A stretch of 64,000 bases of DNA from Rhodoferax sp. (GTDB taxonomy: Bacteria; Pseudomonadota; Gammaproteobacteria; Burkholderiales; Burkholderiaceae_C), in contig JARLJI010000080.1 in NCBI GenBank assembly GCA_031291295.1, positions 1-64,000 of the forward strand, in the 5' to 3' direction. Each line of letters starts with the position of its first letter. Position 1 is the stretch's first letter. Below are positions 40,736 through 51,200 of this stretch, one piece after another. The notes under the pieces were generated by a model, which was not told where the DNA came from, made no database searches, and saw only the letters and a list, made by a program, of their open reading frames with translations. The position numbers were made by a program, and so were the translations under genes.

Positions 40736-41869
40736 TTACCGCGGCGCCACGCGGTCCAGCGCCGCGGCCAGCTGCCCCACCGTGCGATCCACGTTGTGCC
40801 ACTTCTCCAGGCCGAACAGGCCGATGCGGAAAGTGCTGAAGTCCGGCCCCTCGTCGCACTGCAGCGGCACGCCGGCGGCGGTCTGCAAGCCGGCCTCGAT
40901 GAACTTCTTGCCGTTCTGGATGCCGGGGTCGGTGGTGTAGCTCACGACCACGCCGGGCGCCTTGTAGCCCCCGGCCGCCACGCTCGGGAAACCGCGCGAT
41001 TCGAGCAGCGCGCGCACCTTGGCGCCCAGCTCGGTTTGTTCGGCCTTGACCTTGTCGAAGCCGTAGTCGCGCGTTTCCAGCATCACGTCGCGCAGGCGCA
41101 CCAGCGCGTCGGTAGGCAGGGTGGCGTGGTAGGCGTGCTGGCCCTTTTCGTAGCCCTCGGCAATCTGCAGCCACTTCTTGAGGTCGCACGAGAAGCTGGA
41201 GCTGGTCGTGCCCTCGATGACCTGGCGTGCGCGCTCGCCGAGCATGACCATGGCGCAGCAGGGCGAGCTGCTCCAGCCCTTTTGCGGCGCCGAGATCAGC
41301 ACGTCCACGCCGGTGGCCTGCATGTCCACCCACATGGCGCCCGAGGCCACGCAGTCGAGCACGAACAGCGCCCCCACCGCATGCGCCGCCTCGCTCACGG
41401 TGCGCAGGTAGTCGTCGGGCAGGATGATGCCGCTGGCCGTCTCCACGTGCGGCGCAAACACCACGGCGGGTTTCTCCGAGCGGATGGCGGCGGCGACCTC
41501 GGCAGCCGGCGCGGGCTGCCAGGGTGCCTGCGCGCCCGCACCCACGCGGCGCGCCTTGCAGACCACGGTGCTGGCACCCATGCGGCCCGCGTCGAAGATC
41601 TGGCTCCAGCGGTAGCTGAACCAGCCGTTGCGCACGATCAGCACCTTGCTGTCGTTGGCGAACTGGCGCGCCACGGCCTCCATGCCGAAGGTGCCGCTGC
41701 CGGGCACGATCACGGCGCTGTGCGCGTGGTACACGTTTTTCAGCGTCGCGAGGATGTCCTGCATCACGCCCGCGAAGCGTTTGGACATGTGGTTGAGCGA
41801 GCGGTCCGTATAGACCACGGAGAATTCGAGCAAACCGTCGGGATCGACGTTGGGCAACAGGCCGGGCAT
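40736..41869 (-). CDS. Class V aminotransferase (serine/alanine-glyoxylate type)
   Basis: A 377-residue PLP enzyme. GSGTFGMEAVARQF binds PLP phosphate, PHVETASGII and VLDCVASGAMWVDMQATGVD carry the ring-stacking and Asp residues, and SAPQKGWSSSP holds the Schiff-base Lys. FSTFRIGLFGLEKWHNVDRT is the C-terminal block. It is like alanine-glyoxylate or serine-glyoxylate aminotransferases, or 2-aminoethylphosphonate-type relatives; the exact substrate pair cannot be assigned. ATG 41869 follows AAAGGAGAC. It lies between the carboxylase gene and DUF445 on the same strand. Confidence 0.9.
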   Translation of the reverse strand: MPGLLPNVDPDGLLEFSVVYTDRSLNHMSKRFAGVMQDILATLKNVYHAHSAVIVPGSGTFGMEAVARQFANDSKVLIVRNGWFSYRWSQIFDAGRMGASTVVCKARRVGAGAQAPWQPAPAAEVAAAIRSEKPAVVFAPHVETASGIILPDDYLRTVSEAAHAVGALFVLDCVASGAMWVDMQATGVDVLISAPQKGWSSSPCCAMVMLGERARQVIEGTTSSSFSCDLKKWLQIAEGYEKGQHAYHATLPTDALVRLRDVMLETRDYGFDKVKAEQTELGAKVRALLESRGFPSVAAGGYKAPGVVVSYTTDPGIQNGKKFIEAGLQTAAGVPLQCDEGPDFSTFRIGLFGLEKWHNVDRTVGQLAAALDRVAPR

Positions 41870-41959
41870 GGTTGTCTCCTTTGTCAGTGAGATGGGCGCG
41901 GGCCGCACAAGCCCAGCCATCGGGCCCGCCAGCTTAGCACGCGACTCGGCTGGCAGCCC

Positions 41960-44900
41960 TCACCAGCAGTCGACAAAGCGCGCACCGGGCGCTGCCGGCA
42001 CGACCTTCGACGCCGCCGCCGACGCCAGCCCGTGCACCAGCCAGGCGCGGGTCTGCGCCGGGTCGATCACGGCGTCGATCTCCAGCGTTTGCGCCATGTT
42101 CGTGGCCTGGCCGTTGGCGTATTGCTGGTCCACCAGCTTCTTGTACAGCGCATCGCGCTCAGGCCCGGACGCCGCGGCCTCCAGTTCCTTGCGAAAGCCC
42201 AGCCGCACGGCGCCTTCCAGGCCCATGGCGCCGAACTCGCCGGTCGACCAGGAGACGGTGAACACCGGCGCGTCGAAGCCCCCGGCCGTCATGGCCTGCG
42301 CGCCCAGGCCGTAGCCCTTGCGCAGCACCACGGCAAAGAACGGCACGCTCAGGTGCGCAGCCACCACAAACATGCGGCAGACATGGCGCACCTGGGCCTG
42401 GGCCTCGATGTCGGGCCCGACCATGAAGCCCGGCGTGTCGGTCAGCGACACCATAGCCAGGCCGTGCGCGTTGCACAGCTGCATGAAGCGCGCGGCCTTG
42501 TCGGCGGCGTCCACATCGATCGCGCCGCCCAGATGCCGCGGGTTGTTCGCGAGGATGCCCACGGGGCGGCCTTCGATGCGCGCCAGCGCGGTCAGGATGC
42601 CGGCGCCAAAACCCGCGCGCAGCTCCAGCAGCGAATCGCTGTCCACCAGCCCTTGCATGACGCTGCGCACGTCGTACACGCGCAGGCGGTTCTCGGGCAC
42701 CGCATGGCGCAGCGCGCGCTGGTCGGCACAGGTCCACGGCTGCACGGATGCGTCGATCGGCCCCTGGAAATACGACAGGTAGCGCTTGGCGGCGCGCACC
42801 GCCTCGGCCTCGTCGCGCACCAGGATGTCGATCACGCCGTTGCCGGACTGCACGCTGCTCGGGCCGATCTGCTCGGGCTTGAACGTGCCCAGCCCGCCGC
42901 CCTCGATCATGGCCGGGCCGCTCATGCCGATGTTGCTGGCCTCGGTGGCGATGATGACATCGGCGCAGCCCAGCAGCGCCGCATTGCCGGCGAAGCAGCG
43001 CCCGTGCACGATGCCCACTACCGGCACCTTACCCGACAGCGCGGCAAAGCGGCTGAAGGTGTGGTTGTTGAGGCCGGCGACGATCGGCATATCGGTATCA
43101 CCGGGGCGCCCGCCCCCGCCTTCGGCAAACAACACCACCGGCAGCCGGAGCTGGTGCGCCAGGCCGAGCAGGCGGTCGGTCTTGTGGTGGTTGCGCATGC
43201 CCTGCGTGCCGGCCAGCACGGTGTAGTCGTAGGCCAGCACCGCGCAGCGCGATGGCTCCGCGCCGAACAATTTGGCATTGACGCTGCCCAGGCCCGTCAC
43301 CATGCCATCGGCCGGCGTGTTGGCCACCAGGTCTTCCAGCGAACGGCGCCGGGTTTGCGCGGCAATCGCCAGCGCACCGTACTCGATGAAGTTGTCAGGG
43401 TCGTCCTGCAGGTCGCACAGGTCGGCGATGTTTTCGCGCGCGGTGCGCCCGCCCTGCGCGTGGCGCCTGGCCACGGCGGCGGGGCGATTGGCGTCGAGCG
43501 TGAACGCGTGGCGGTCTATGACCTGCTGCAGGTCGGGGCGGATCTGTTCCAGATCGAGGCTGCGGGCGGCCTGGGCAATGCCGGCGGCCACCTCCATCGC
43601 CTCCAGCAGCACCAGGGGCTGGCCTTCCACGAGGTAGTCGCCCGGCGCGGCCCGGATCTCGACCACGCTGCCGGGGGCATGGGCCAGCAGCAGGTGCTCC
43701 ATCTTCATCGCTTCCAGCACGGCGATCTGGCCACCGGCCGGCACCACGTCGCCGACGGCCACGTCGAGCTGCACCAGCTTGGCCGGCATGGGCGCGCGCA
43801 CCGCGCTGAGTCCGTCTTCGCCCTGTCCGGATTCGACGCCAAATGAGGCCGTAGTCCTTACTCCGTCTGCACTGACAGCTCTATTTTTTGTAGCACCCTG
43901 GTTGTCGATGGCTTGCGCTGCGGCCAGCAACGCCGGCAGGTGCGCCTCGACGAAGCGCGTATGCACCTGCTGCGCATCGAACTCGGGACGCTTTGCCAGC
44001 GCGCGCAGCAGCGACAGGTTGGTGGCCATGCCCTCGATGCGGCATTCCGCCAGCGCGCGGCGGGAACGGCGCGCCGCGTCGGCAAAGTCAGCGCTGCGCG
44101 AGCGCACGATCAGCTTGGCCAACAGCGTGTCGTAATGCGGCGATGGCGCGGCGCCGGCGTAACCCTGTGTGTCGACCCGGATGCCGGGGCCCGAGGGCAA
44201 GTCGAAGCGCGCCAGCGAACCGCCGGAAGGTCTGGCCTGGCCCTGCGCATCCAGCGTCTCCGCGTTGATGCGCCACTGCACGGCAAAGCCCTGCGCGCGC
44301 GGCGGCGCCTTGGGATCGAGCCCCAGTGCCGTCAGGCTCCGCCCCGCCGCCACCTGGATTTGCAGCTGCACCAGATCGAGCCCGGTGACTTCCTCGGTGA
44401 CCGTGTGCTCCACCTGCAGGCGCGGATTGGCCTCGATGAAGACAAAGGGCAGATCGCGCGCGTCTTCGTCGACCAGAAACTCGAAGGTGCCCAGGCTGCG
44501 GTAGTGCGCGGCCTGCGCCAGCTTGAGCGCCGCCTGCGTGATGCTCTGGCGCAGCGCCTCGGGCAGCGAGGGGCTCGGCGCCATTTCGACCAGCTTCTGG
44601 AAGCGCCGCTGCAGCGAGCATTCACGCTCGCCCAGCGACATCACCTGCGTGCCGTCGCCGATGATCTGGATTTCGATATGGCGGGCGCGCGTCATCAGGC
44701 GCTCGACGTAGACACCCTCCACGCCGAAGGCCGCGCGCGCCTCGGACACGCAGCGCGCATAGGCTTCGGGCAACTCTGCGGCCTCCAGCACGGCGCGCAT
44801 GCCACGGCCGCCGCCGCCGCCAATCGCCTTGATCATCACGCCGGCACCCAGCGCGCCGCCACGCTGGGCCGCAAAGAAGGCCTGGGCTTGCCCCAGCGTG

Positions 44901-45310
44901 ACCGCGCCCGCGCTGCCGGGCATTAGCGGCACGCCACACTGATGGGCCAGCGCGCGGGCGCGCGCCTTGTCGCCGAACAGCGCGAGCTGTTCCACCGTGG
45001 GGCCGATGAAGGTGAGGCCGGCGTCCAGGCAGGCTTGCGCAAAGTCGGCGCGCTCGCTCAAAAAACCATAGCCCGGGTGCACCGCATCGCAGCCGGTTTG
45101 CCGCGCCAGCGCGATGAGGCGGGCGATGTCCAGATAGGCAGCTGGCCCTGTGGCGTCCAGCGCCAGCGCTTCGTCGGCCTGGCGCACATGCAGCGCCTGC
45201 GCATCATCGCGGGCGTAGATGGCGACACTGCGGCTCCCCAGGTCGTGCACGCCGCGCACCAGCCGCAGGGCGATCTCGCCGCGGTTGGCAATCAGAATCT
45301 TCTTGAACAC
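41960..45310 (-). CDS. Single-chain biotin-dependent acyl-CoA carboxylase (BC-BCCP-CT fusion)
   Basis: At 1116 residues this joins three modules. The biotin carboxylase (1-450) has MFKKILIANRGEIALR, GGGGGRGMRAV and EANPRLQVEHTVTEEVTG. The biotinyl domain has AVLEAMKMEH with biotin Lys at 536. The carboxyltransferase (600-1116) has GVVHGRCFAGNAALLG-type and MVSLTDTPGFMVGPDIEAQ. Such fusions carboxylate acetyl-, propionyl- or related acyl-CoAs; specificity is not readable. A 44-bp repeat codes for residues 473-487, in the linker between BC and the biotinyl domain, a permissive spot. It is a single large gene ahead of the class V aminotransferase. Confidence 0.92.
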   Translation of the reverse strand: MFKKILIANRGEIALRLVRGVHDLGSRSVAIYARDDAQALHVRQADEALALDATGPAAYLDIARLIALARQTGCDAVHPGYGFLSERADFAQACLDAGLTFIGPTVEQLALFGDKARARALAHQCGVPLMPGSAGAVTLGQAQAFFAAQRGGALGAGVMIKAIGGGGGRGMRAVLEAAELPEAYARCVSEARAAFGVEGVYVERLMTRARHIEIQIIGDGTQVMSLGERECSLQRRFQKLVEMAPSPSLPEALRQSITQAALKLAQAAHYRSLGTFEFLVDEDARDLPFVFIEANPRLQVEHTVTEEVTGLDLVQLQIQVAAGRSLTALGLDPKAPPRAQGFAVQWRINAETLDAQGQARPSGGSLARFDLPSGPGIRVDTQGYAGAAPSPHYDTLLAKLIVRSRSADFADAARRSRRALAECRIEGMATNLSLLRALAKRPEFDAQQVHTRFVEAHLPALLAAAQAIDNQGATKNRAVSADGVRTTASFGVESGQGEDGLSAVRAPMPAKLVQLDVAVGDVVPAGGQIAVLEAMKMEHLLLAHAPGSVVEIRAAPGDYLVEGQPLVLLEAMEVAAGIAQAARSLDLEQIRPDLQQVIDRHAFTLDANRPAAVARRHAQGGRTARENIADLCDLQDDPDNFIEYGALAIAAQTRRRSLEDLVANTPADGMVTGLGSVNAKLFGAEPSRCAVLAYDYTVLAGTQGMRNHHKTDRLLGLAHQLRLPVVLFAEGGGGRPGDTDMPIVAGLNNHTFSRFAALSGKVPVVGIVHGRCFAGNAALLGCADVIIATEASNIGMSGPAMIEGGGLGTFKPEQIGPSSVQSGNGVIDILVRDEAEAVRAAKRYLSYFQGPIDASVQPWTCADQRALRHAVPENRLRVYDVRSVMQGLVDSDSLLELRAGFGAGILTALARIEGRPVGILANNPRHLGGAIDVDAADKAARFMQLCNAHGLAMVSLTDTPGFMVGPDIEAQAQVRHVCRMFVVAAHLSVPFFAVVLRKGYGLGAQAMTAGGFDAPVFTVSWSTGEFGAMGLEGAVRLGFRKELEAAASGPERDALYKKLVDQQYANGQATNMAQTLEIDAVIDPAQTRAWLVHGLASAAASKVVPAAPGARFVDCW
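43851..43894 (-). repeat. 44-bp dispersed repeat, copy 3 (in carboxylase gene)
   Basis: Minus-strand reading: GCTACAAAAAATAGAGC, then TGTCAGTGCAGACGGAGTAA, then GGACTAC. It is collinear without gaps with copies 2 and 8 over all 44 positions. It is in frame, phase GCT=Ala, within the inter-domain linker. Confidence 0.85.
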
Positions 45311-45777
45311 GGGGGGTTCCTTCAGGGTTGACGCTGGATATTCAGGCCTTGGAGGCTTGCCAATATATACCCGCCGGCAGAATGAAATGACCCATCGGTA
45401 TCACTCTTGCGACGCACACCCACCGCCTCATCCGGCCCGCATCACCAAGTGTTCCCGGGGGAAGATCCGACTGTTCATGCAACGCCAATCGTTCCTATCC
45501 CCGGGTCCGTGAAAAGCCGTGGCGCTGGCGCTGCCGATCCCGGACGACGTGCTGGGCGCTCAGACCCCGCTGTGACCAGGAGAAAGAACTACACTTATCC
45601 GCAGCTGACAGCTGCCATGCTGGCCCCCTGCCCCGGGTCAAAGCTCAGTCGGCACGGACAAAAGTGACCCTTCATGCACCTGTTTGGCGCAGGCTTGCAT
45701 CAAGAAGCAACGAGGTAAGCTTTGTTCATGGCGGGGCACCCGCTTCACTTTGGGATTCGTTTTAAACCATTCACACG
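45311..45777. other. 467-bp intergenic region without a recognisable gene
   Basis: This is the longest gene-free stretch, between the divergent carboxylase and GGDEF-EAL genes. Short frames exist but none has protein-like composition or a recognised motif. It must hold both promoters. A short dyad (CAGCTGACAGCTG near 45602-45614) and a CCCCGGGT-type pair are visible, but nothing decisive. Confidence 0.5.
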
Positions 45778-48249
45778 ATGTCGCCAGTCAACTCCCCCGC
45801 GTTGCAACAAGCCGCCCGCATTGGCACTGCGGCGGCGTCAGGACCGTTGCTCGACCTGGTGGAGCGGGCCACGGGGACGGGCGCGTGGCTGCTCGAGCTT
45901 CCGTCCCGCCGCGTCACCTGGACGCGCCAGCTCGCCGTGTTGCTCAGGCTGCCGCGCGACTCGGCGCCCTCGCTATCGATGGCGCAAGCGTTGGACCTGT
46001 ATGCGCCGGAATCGCGCGCGCAGATGACGGCAGCGTTCCACGCGTGCATCGAGCGCGCGGTATCGTTTAGCGAAGAGGCGGAAATCATCACGGCACATGG
46101 CGATCGCCTGTGGGTGCGCACGGTCGGCAACGCGCTGTGCGATGCCTCGGGAGCCGTTGTGTTGGTTCAAGGCCTGCTGCAGGACCTGACGGAGAAAAAA
46201 CGCGCCGAGCAGGAGTCGCTGAACGCGACCGTGCGGCTCAGTTCGACGCTGGCCAGCGTGACGCTCGATCGCGAAGGCCGCTTTACCTATGTGAATCGCG
46301 AAAGCGAGCGCCTGCTGCGGTGCGACAGCAGCCAGCTGCTGGGGCGCACCATCTGGCGCGTGCTGGACGAAAACGGGGGCGGGCGGCTGCGCAGCGAGTT
46401 GCGCGCCGTCCTGAGCAGCCGGATCAGCGTCGAGTTTGAAGAATTTTTCCCCGTGCTGGGCATATGGCTTGAACTGCGCGCCTATCCGTTCGAGGAAGGC
46501 ATTGCCGTGTATCTGCGCGATGTCAGCGCCTGGCAGCAGTCCAAGGAGCAAATGCTGCTGCTGCAGACCAGCATCAATCGCCTGAACGACATCGTGCTGA
46601 TCGCCGACGCGGGCTCGCATGACGAGCCCGACGTGCGCATTGTTTTTGTCAACGACGCCTTCGAGCGGCGCACCGGCTACAGCCGCGAAGAGGTGCTGGG
46701 CCAGACGCCGCGCATGCTCGAAGGCCCGCTGACCCAGCGCGCCGAGCTCGAACGCATCCGCGTGACGCTGGCGCAGTCGCAGCCGGTCCGCTCCGAGTTG
46801 ATCATCTACAAAAAGGATGGCGAGCAGTTCTGGATGGAACTCGAGGTCGTCCCGGTCGACTATTTAGGCCGCGGCCTCACCCACTGGATCGCCGTGGCGC
46901 GCGACATCACCAAACGCAAGGCCTCCGAGGACGAAATCGAACACCTGGCGTTCTACGACGCGCTGACCCAGTTGCCGAATCGCCAGTTGCTGATGAGCCG
47001 CCTGCGCCATGTGCTGGCGCAAAAAGGGGTCGACCGGAAAATCGGCGCGTTGATGTTCATCGACCTCGATCACTTCAAGCTGCTCAACGACACCATGGGG
47101 CATTCGCGGGGCGACATGCTGCTGCGAAAAGCGGCCTCGCGCCTGGCCTCCTGCGTCGACCGTGACGACACCGTGGCGCGACTGGGCGGCGACGAGTTCG
47201 TGGTGATGCTGCAAGACCTCGGAGACAACCTGCCGGCGGCCAACGCGCGGGCGCTGGCGGTCGGCGAAAGAATCCTGGCCGTACTCGGCGAGCCCTACGA
47301 TCTGGCCAGCTACTCGTACCACGGCACCTGCAGCATTGGCATTACCGCGTTCAACGAAGAGGAGGTCACCATTGAAGACCTGCTCAAGCAGGCCGACCTG
47401 GCGATGTACCAGGCCAAAGCCTCCGGGCGTAACGCCGTGTGCTTTTTCGACCCGAAGATGCAGGCGGTGGCCACAGCGAATGCGGCGCTGACCTCGGAGC
47501 TCCGGCACGGCCTGCGCCACCACGAGTTTGTGCTGCATTACCAGCCGCAGGTCGGCGGTGACGGACGCATGCTGGGCGTCGAGGCACTGATGCGCTGGCA
47601 GCACCCGCAACGCGGCCTGGTGCTGCCCGACGCCTTCATTCCCCAAGCTGAAGACAGCGGACTCATCCTGCCGATGGGCCAGTGGGCGCTGGAGAGTGCC
47701 TGCGCGCAGCTGGCCCTGTGGGCCCGGCACCCCGAAACCGAACAGCTCAGCATTTCCGTGAATGTGAGCGTGCGCCAGTTCCGAAACCCGGAATTTGTCG
47801 ATCAGGTGATGAGCGTGATCCGGCAAACCGGCGTGCGTGCGCAGCGACTCAAACTGGAGCTCACCGAGAGCCTGCTGGCGACCGGCATCGAGGTGACCAT
47901 CGCCAAGATGGGCATCCTCAAGAGGGCCGGCGTGACGCTCTCGATCGACGACTTTGGCATGGGCTATTCCGCGCTGTCCTACCTCAAGCGCCTGCCGCTG
48001 GACCAGCTGAAAATCGATCGGTCTTTCGTGAAGGACATGCTGACCGACCCCAACGATGCCGCCATCGCCCGCACCATCATTGGCCTGGCGCAAAGCCTAG
48101 GCCTGTCGGTGCTGGCCGAAGGGGTGGAGACCGAAGCCCAACGCGCGCTGCTGTCCCAATTTGGCTGCGACTGCTACCAGGGCCATTTGTTTTGCCGGGC
48201 GCTGCCCATCGACCAACTCGAAATCTTCATGCACAACATCGCGCTGTGA
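45778..48249 (+). CDS. PAS-PAS-GGDEF-EAL cyclic-di-GMP signalling protein
   Basis: An 823-residue cytoplasmic protein. Residues about 20-380 hold PAS/PAC-like sensor modules (RFTYVNRESERLLRCDSSQL; FVNDAFERRTGYSREEVLGQ; QFWMELEVVPV). The GGDEF domain has the intact motif at 470-474 (RLGGDEFVVM) but lacks the Arg of the product-inhibition I-site (DRDD at 461-464). The EAL domain has VEALMRWQHP at 601, ELTESLLAT and DDFGMGYSALSYLKRLPLDQLKIDRSF-type blocks plus AEGVETEAQ. Both active sites look competent, so it may make or break c-di-GMP depending on the sensor input. No membrane segment is seen. Confidence 0.93.
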   Translation: MSPVNSPALQQAARIGTAAASGPLLDLVERATGTGAWLLELPSRRVTWTRQLAVLLRLPRDSAPSLSMAQALDLYAPESRAQMTAAFHACIERAVSFSEEAEIITAHGDRLWVRTVGNALCDASGAVVLVQGLLQDLTEKKRAEQESLNATVRLSSTLASVTLDREGRFTYVNRESERLLRCDSSQLLGRTIWRVLDENGGGRLRSELRAVLSSRISVEFEEFFPVLGIWLELRAYPFEEGIAVYLRDVSAWQQSKEQMLLLQTSINRLNDIVLIADAGSHDEPDVRIVFVNDAFERRTGYSREEVLGQTPRMLEGPLTQRAELERIRVTLAQSQPVRSELIIYKKDGEQFWMELEVVPVDYLGRGLTHWIAVARDITKRKASEDEIEHLAFYDALTQLPNRQLLMSRLRHVLAQKGVDRKIGALMFIDLDHFKLLNDTMGHSRGDMLLRKAASRLASCVDRDDTVARLGGDEFVVMLQDLGDNLPAANARALAVGERILAVLGEPYDLASYSYHGTCSIGITAFNEEEVTIEDLLKQADLAMYQAKASGRNAVCFFDPKMQAVATANAALTSELRHGLRHHEFVLHYQPQVGGDGRMLGVEALMRWQHPQRGLVLPDAFIPQAEDSGLILPMGQWALESACAQLALWARHPETEQLSISVNVSVRQFRNPEFVDQVMSVIRQTGVRAQRLKLELTESLLATGIEVTIAKMGILKRAGVTLSIDDFGMGYSALSYLKRLPLDQLKIDRSFVKDMLTDPNDAAIARTIIGLAQSLGLSVLAEGVETEAQRALLSQFGCDCYQGHLFCRALPIDQLEIFMHNIAL

Positions 48250-48277
48250 ACCGGCGCAACGCGCGCTGCGCCCACGT

Positions 48278-51200
48278 TCAGGCGAGCGATGCCAGCAACT
48301 GCACGTTGCCGCCGGCCGCCGTGGTGTTGACGGTGACCGTCTGCTCCGCGCAAAACCGGACCAGATAATGCGGCCCGCCGGCCTTCGGGCCGGTGCCCGA
48401 GAGGCCCTCGCCGCCGAACGGCTGCACGCCGACCACGGCGCCGATCATATTGCGGTTGACGTAGATGTTGCCCACACAGGCGCGCGCCGCCAGCGCCTGG
48501 GCACGCGAATCGATGCGGGTCTGGATGCCCAGCGTGAGGCCGTAGCCGAGCGCGTTGATCTGATCGATCACCGCGGCCGGATCGCCGCGCCAGCGCACGA
48601 CGTGCAACACCGGGCCGAAGATTTCCTGCTGCACATCGGCGATGCTGCTCACCTCGAAAATCTGCGGCGCTACTATATTTATAGCTCCTTGTGCAGCCCC
48701 TTCATGGGCCAGCAATGGTTTTGCCTCTGCATGCAGGCGCTGGAGATGGCGCTGGATGGCGCCCCACGCCTCGGCGTCGATCACCGGACCCACGTCGGTG
48801 CAAAGCAGCGCCGGATCGCCCGTCACCAGCTCCTTTGCCGCGCCGCGGATCATCTCGATCACGCCATCTGCGATGCCCTCATGCACACACAAGAGGCGCA
48901 GCGCCGAGCAGCGCTGGCCCGCGCTGCGAAACGACGACTGCACCACCGCATCGGCCACCTGCTCTGGCAGCGCGGTGCTGTCCACCAGCATGGCGTTGAT
49001 GCCGCCGGTCTCGGCAATCAACGGGACGATGGGGCCGTCCTTCGCGGCGAGCGCACGGTTGATGATCCTGGCCACCTGAGTCGAGCCGGTGAACACCACG
49101 CCGGCGATGCCGGGCTGCGCCACCAGCGCCGCGCCCACGGTGTCGCCGGGGCCGTGCAACAGTTGCAGCGCGCCTTCGGGCACACCGGCACGGTGCAGCA
49201 GCCGCACCGCTTCCCAGGCCACACCCGGCGTTTGCTCGGCCGGCTTGGCCAGCACGGTGTTGCCGGTGGCCAGCGCCGCGGCGACCTGACCCATGAAGAT
49301 GGCGAGCGGGAAGTTCCACGGGCTGATGCAGACCCAGACGCCGCGCGCGGCCAGGCGCAGTTCGTTGCTCTCTCCCGTCGGCCCCGGCAGCGCCACCGGC
49401 GCCATGATGCGCTCGGCCTCGCCCGCGTAGTAGCGCAGAAAATCCGCCGCCTCGCGCACCTCGGCCACGGTGTCGCCCCAGGTCTTGAAGGCTTCTTTCA
49501 CCATCAGCGCGCAAAAGCGCGGCAGCTCGGCCTCCAGTGCATCGGCGGCGCGGCGCAGGATCGCAGCGCGCTCGGCGACCTCTGTTTTGCTCCACTTTTG
49601 ATAGCTGGCAGCGCCCGCCTGGTATGCGCCCTCGATCATTTTGACCTCAAACTCCGGCACAACCGGCAGCGTCGTGGCTGGGTACGCGGCCAGCAGCGGC
49701 ACGCGCATGGACTGCACCGCGAGGTCCAGCCCGGCGCTGTTCTGGCGCGCGGCGCCGTACAGGTCCGCCGGCAAGGGCAGCGAAGGCTCGAGCTCGAGCC
49801 GCAGCGGCGAGATCAGCAACTCGTCCATGCCCACCGACTCGTCCGCCAGCTGGTGCACAAACGACGAATTGGCGCCGTTTTCCAGCAGGCGGCGCACCAG
49901 ATAGGCAAGCAGGTCGCGGTGCGCGCCGACCGGGGCGTAGACGCGGCAGTTCACCAGCGGGTTCTTCAGCACCTCGCGGTAAATGCCCTCGCCCATGCCG
50001 TGCAGGCGCTGCAACTCGAATTGCGCCGGTGCGCGTTTCTCCGACGAGCCGCCCCTAGGAGAAACAGCCCCCTCGGGGGGCAGCGCAGCACGCGAAGCGG
50101 CAAGCGTGGGGGCACTTTCGGCCATCTGCAGGATGGCGGCAATCGTCCCCGCGTTGTGCGTGGCGAACTGCGGGTAGATGGCGTCGGGCGCGGCCAGCAG
50201 CGCGCGTGCGCAGGCCAGGTAGCTCACGTCGGTATGGTGCTTGTGGGTGAACACCGGGTAGTGCGGCAGGCCCAGCTCCTGCGCGCGCTTGATCTCGGCA
50301 TCCCAGTAGGCACCCTTGACCAGGCGGCACATCAGGCGCAGCCGGTACTTGCGCGCCAGCGCCGTAATGTGCCCGATGAGTTCGAGCGCGCGCGTCTGGT
50401 ACGACTGCATGGCCAGGCCAAAGCCCTGCCACTGCGGGAAGTGCTGCGCCACGCAGGCCGCCAGCGCCTCGAACACTTCCAGCGACAGCTCCAGCCGGTC
50501 CACCTCCTCGGCGTCGATCGTGAGGTTCAGGTTGGCCGTGGCGGCCAGCTCGCACAAGCCCCACACGCGCGGCACCAGTTCGACCATGACGCGCGCCTTT
50601 TGTGCGTCTTCGTAGCGTGGATGCAGCGCACTGAGCTTGATGGAAATACCATCATTCCGCTCGCAAGCCACCGTGGGGTTCGCATGAGTAGCTATAATTT
50701 TAATAGCGTTTGCGTAACTATCCAGATAGCGCAGCGCATCCGCGTCGGTGCGCGCCCCCTCGCCCAGCATGTCGTAGCTGAAGCACAGGTTGGCCGTCTT
50801 GCGCCGGGCCGTGGCGGCCTCTTCCAGGGCCTCGTCAATGGTCTGGCCGAGCACGAACTGGCGCCCCAGCAGCTGCACGGCGCGCAGCGTGGCGGCCACG
50901 ACCGAGCGCGCGCCCAGTTTGGCGAACAGCCCCGGCGGCTCCTGCGCCGGGCCGGAGCCTGGCGCTGCCGGCAGGAATTTCTTGGCCATCGCGATCGCCG
51001 TGGACGACAGCCGGGCCAGAGCCTGGTCGCCCGTGTGGTCGAAGTCGGCGCGGCCCAGCTGGTCGGCGGTGAGCGCGATCGCGGTCTCGGCGTCGGGCAC
51101 GCGCAGCAGGGCCTCGGCCAGGCGCATCAGCGCCAGCCCCTCGGCGCTGGAAATCGGGTATTCCTTGAGCAGGCTTTCCATGGCCCAGAACGGTGGCGGG

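Noticed and set aside
45407-45667. 86-codon frame in the carboxylase/GGDEF intergenic region
   Set aside because: Composition and lack of a ribosome site or motif make it a chance frame.
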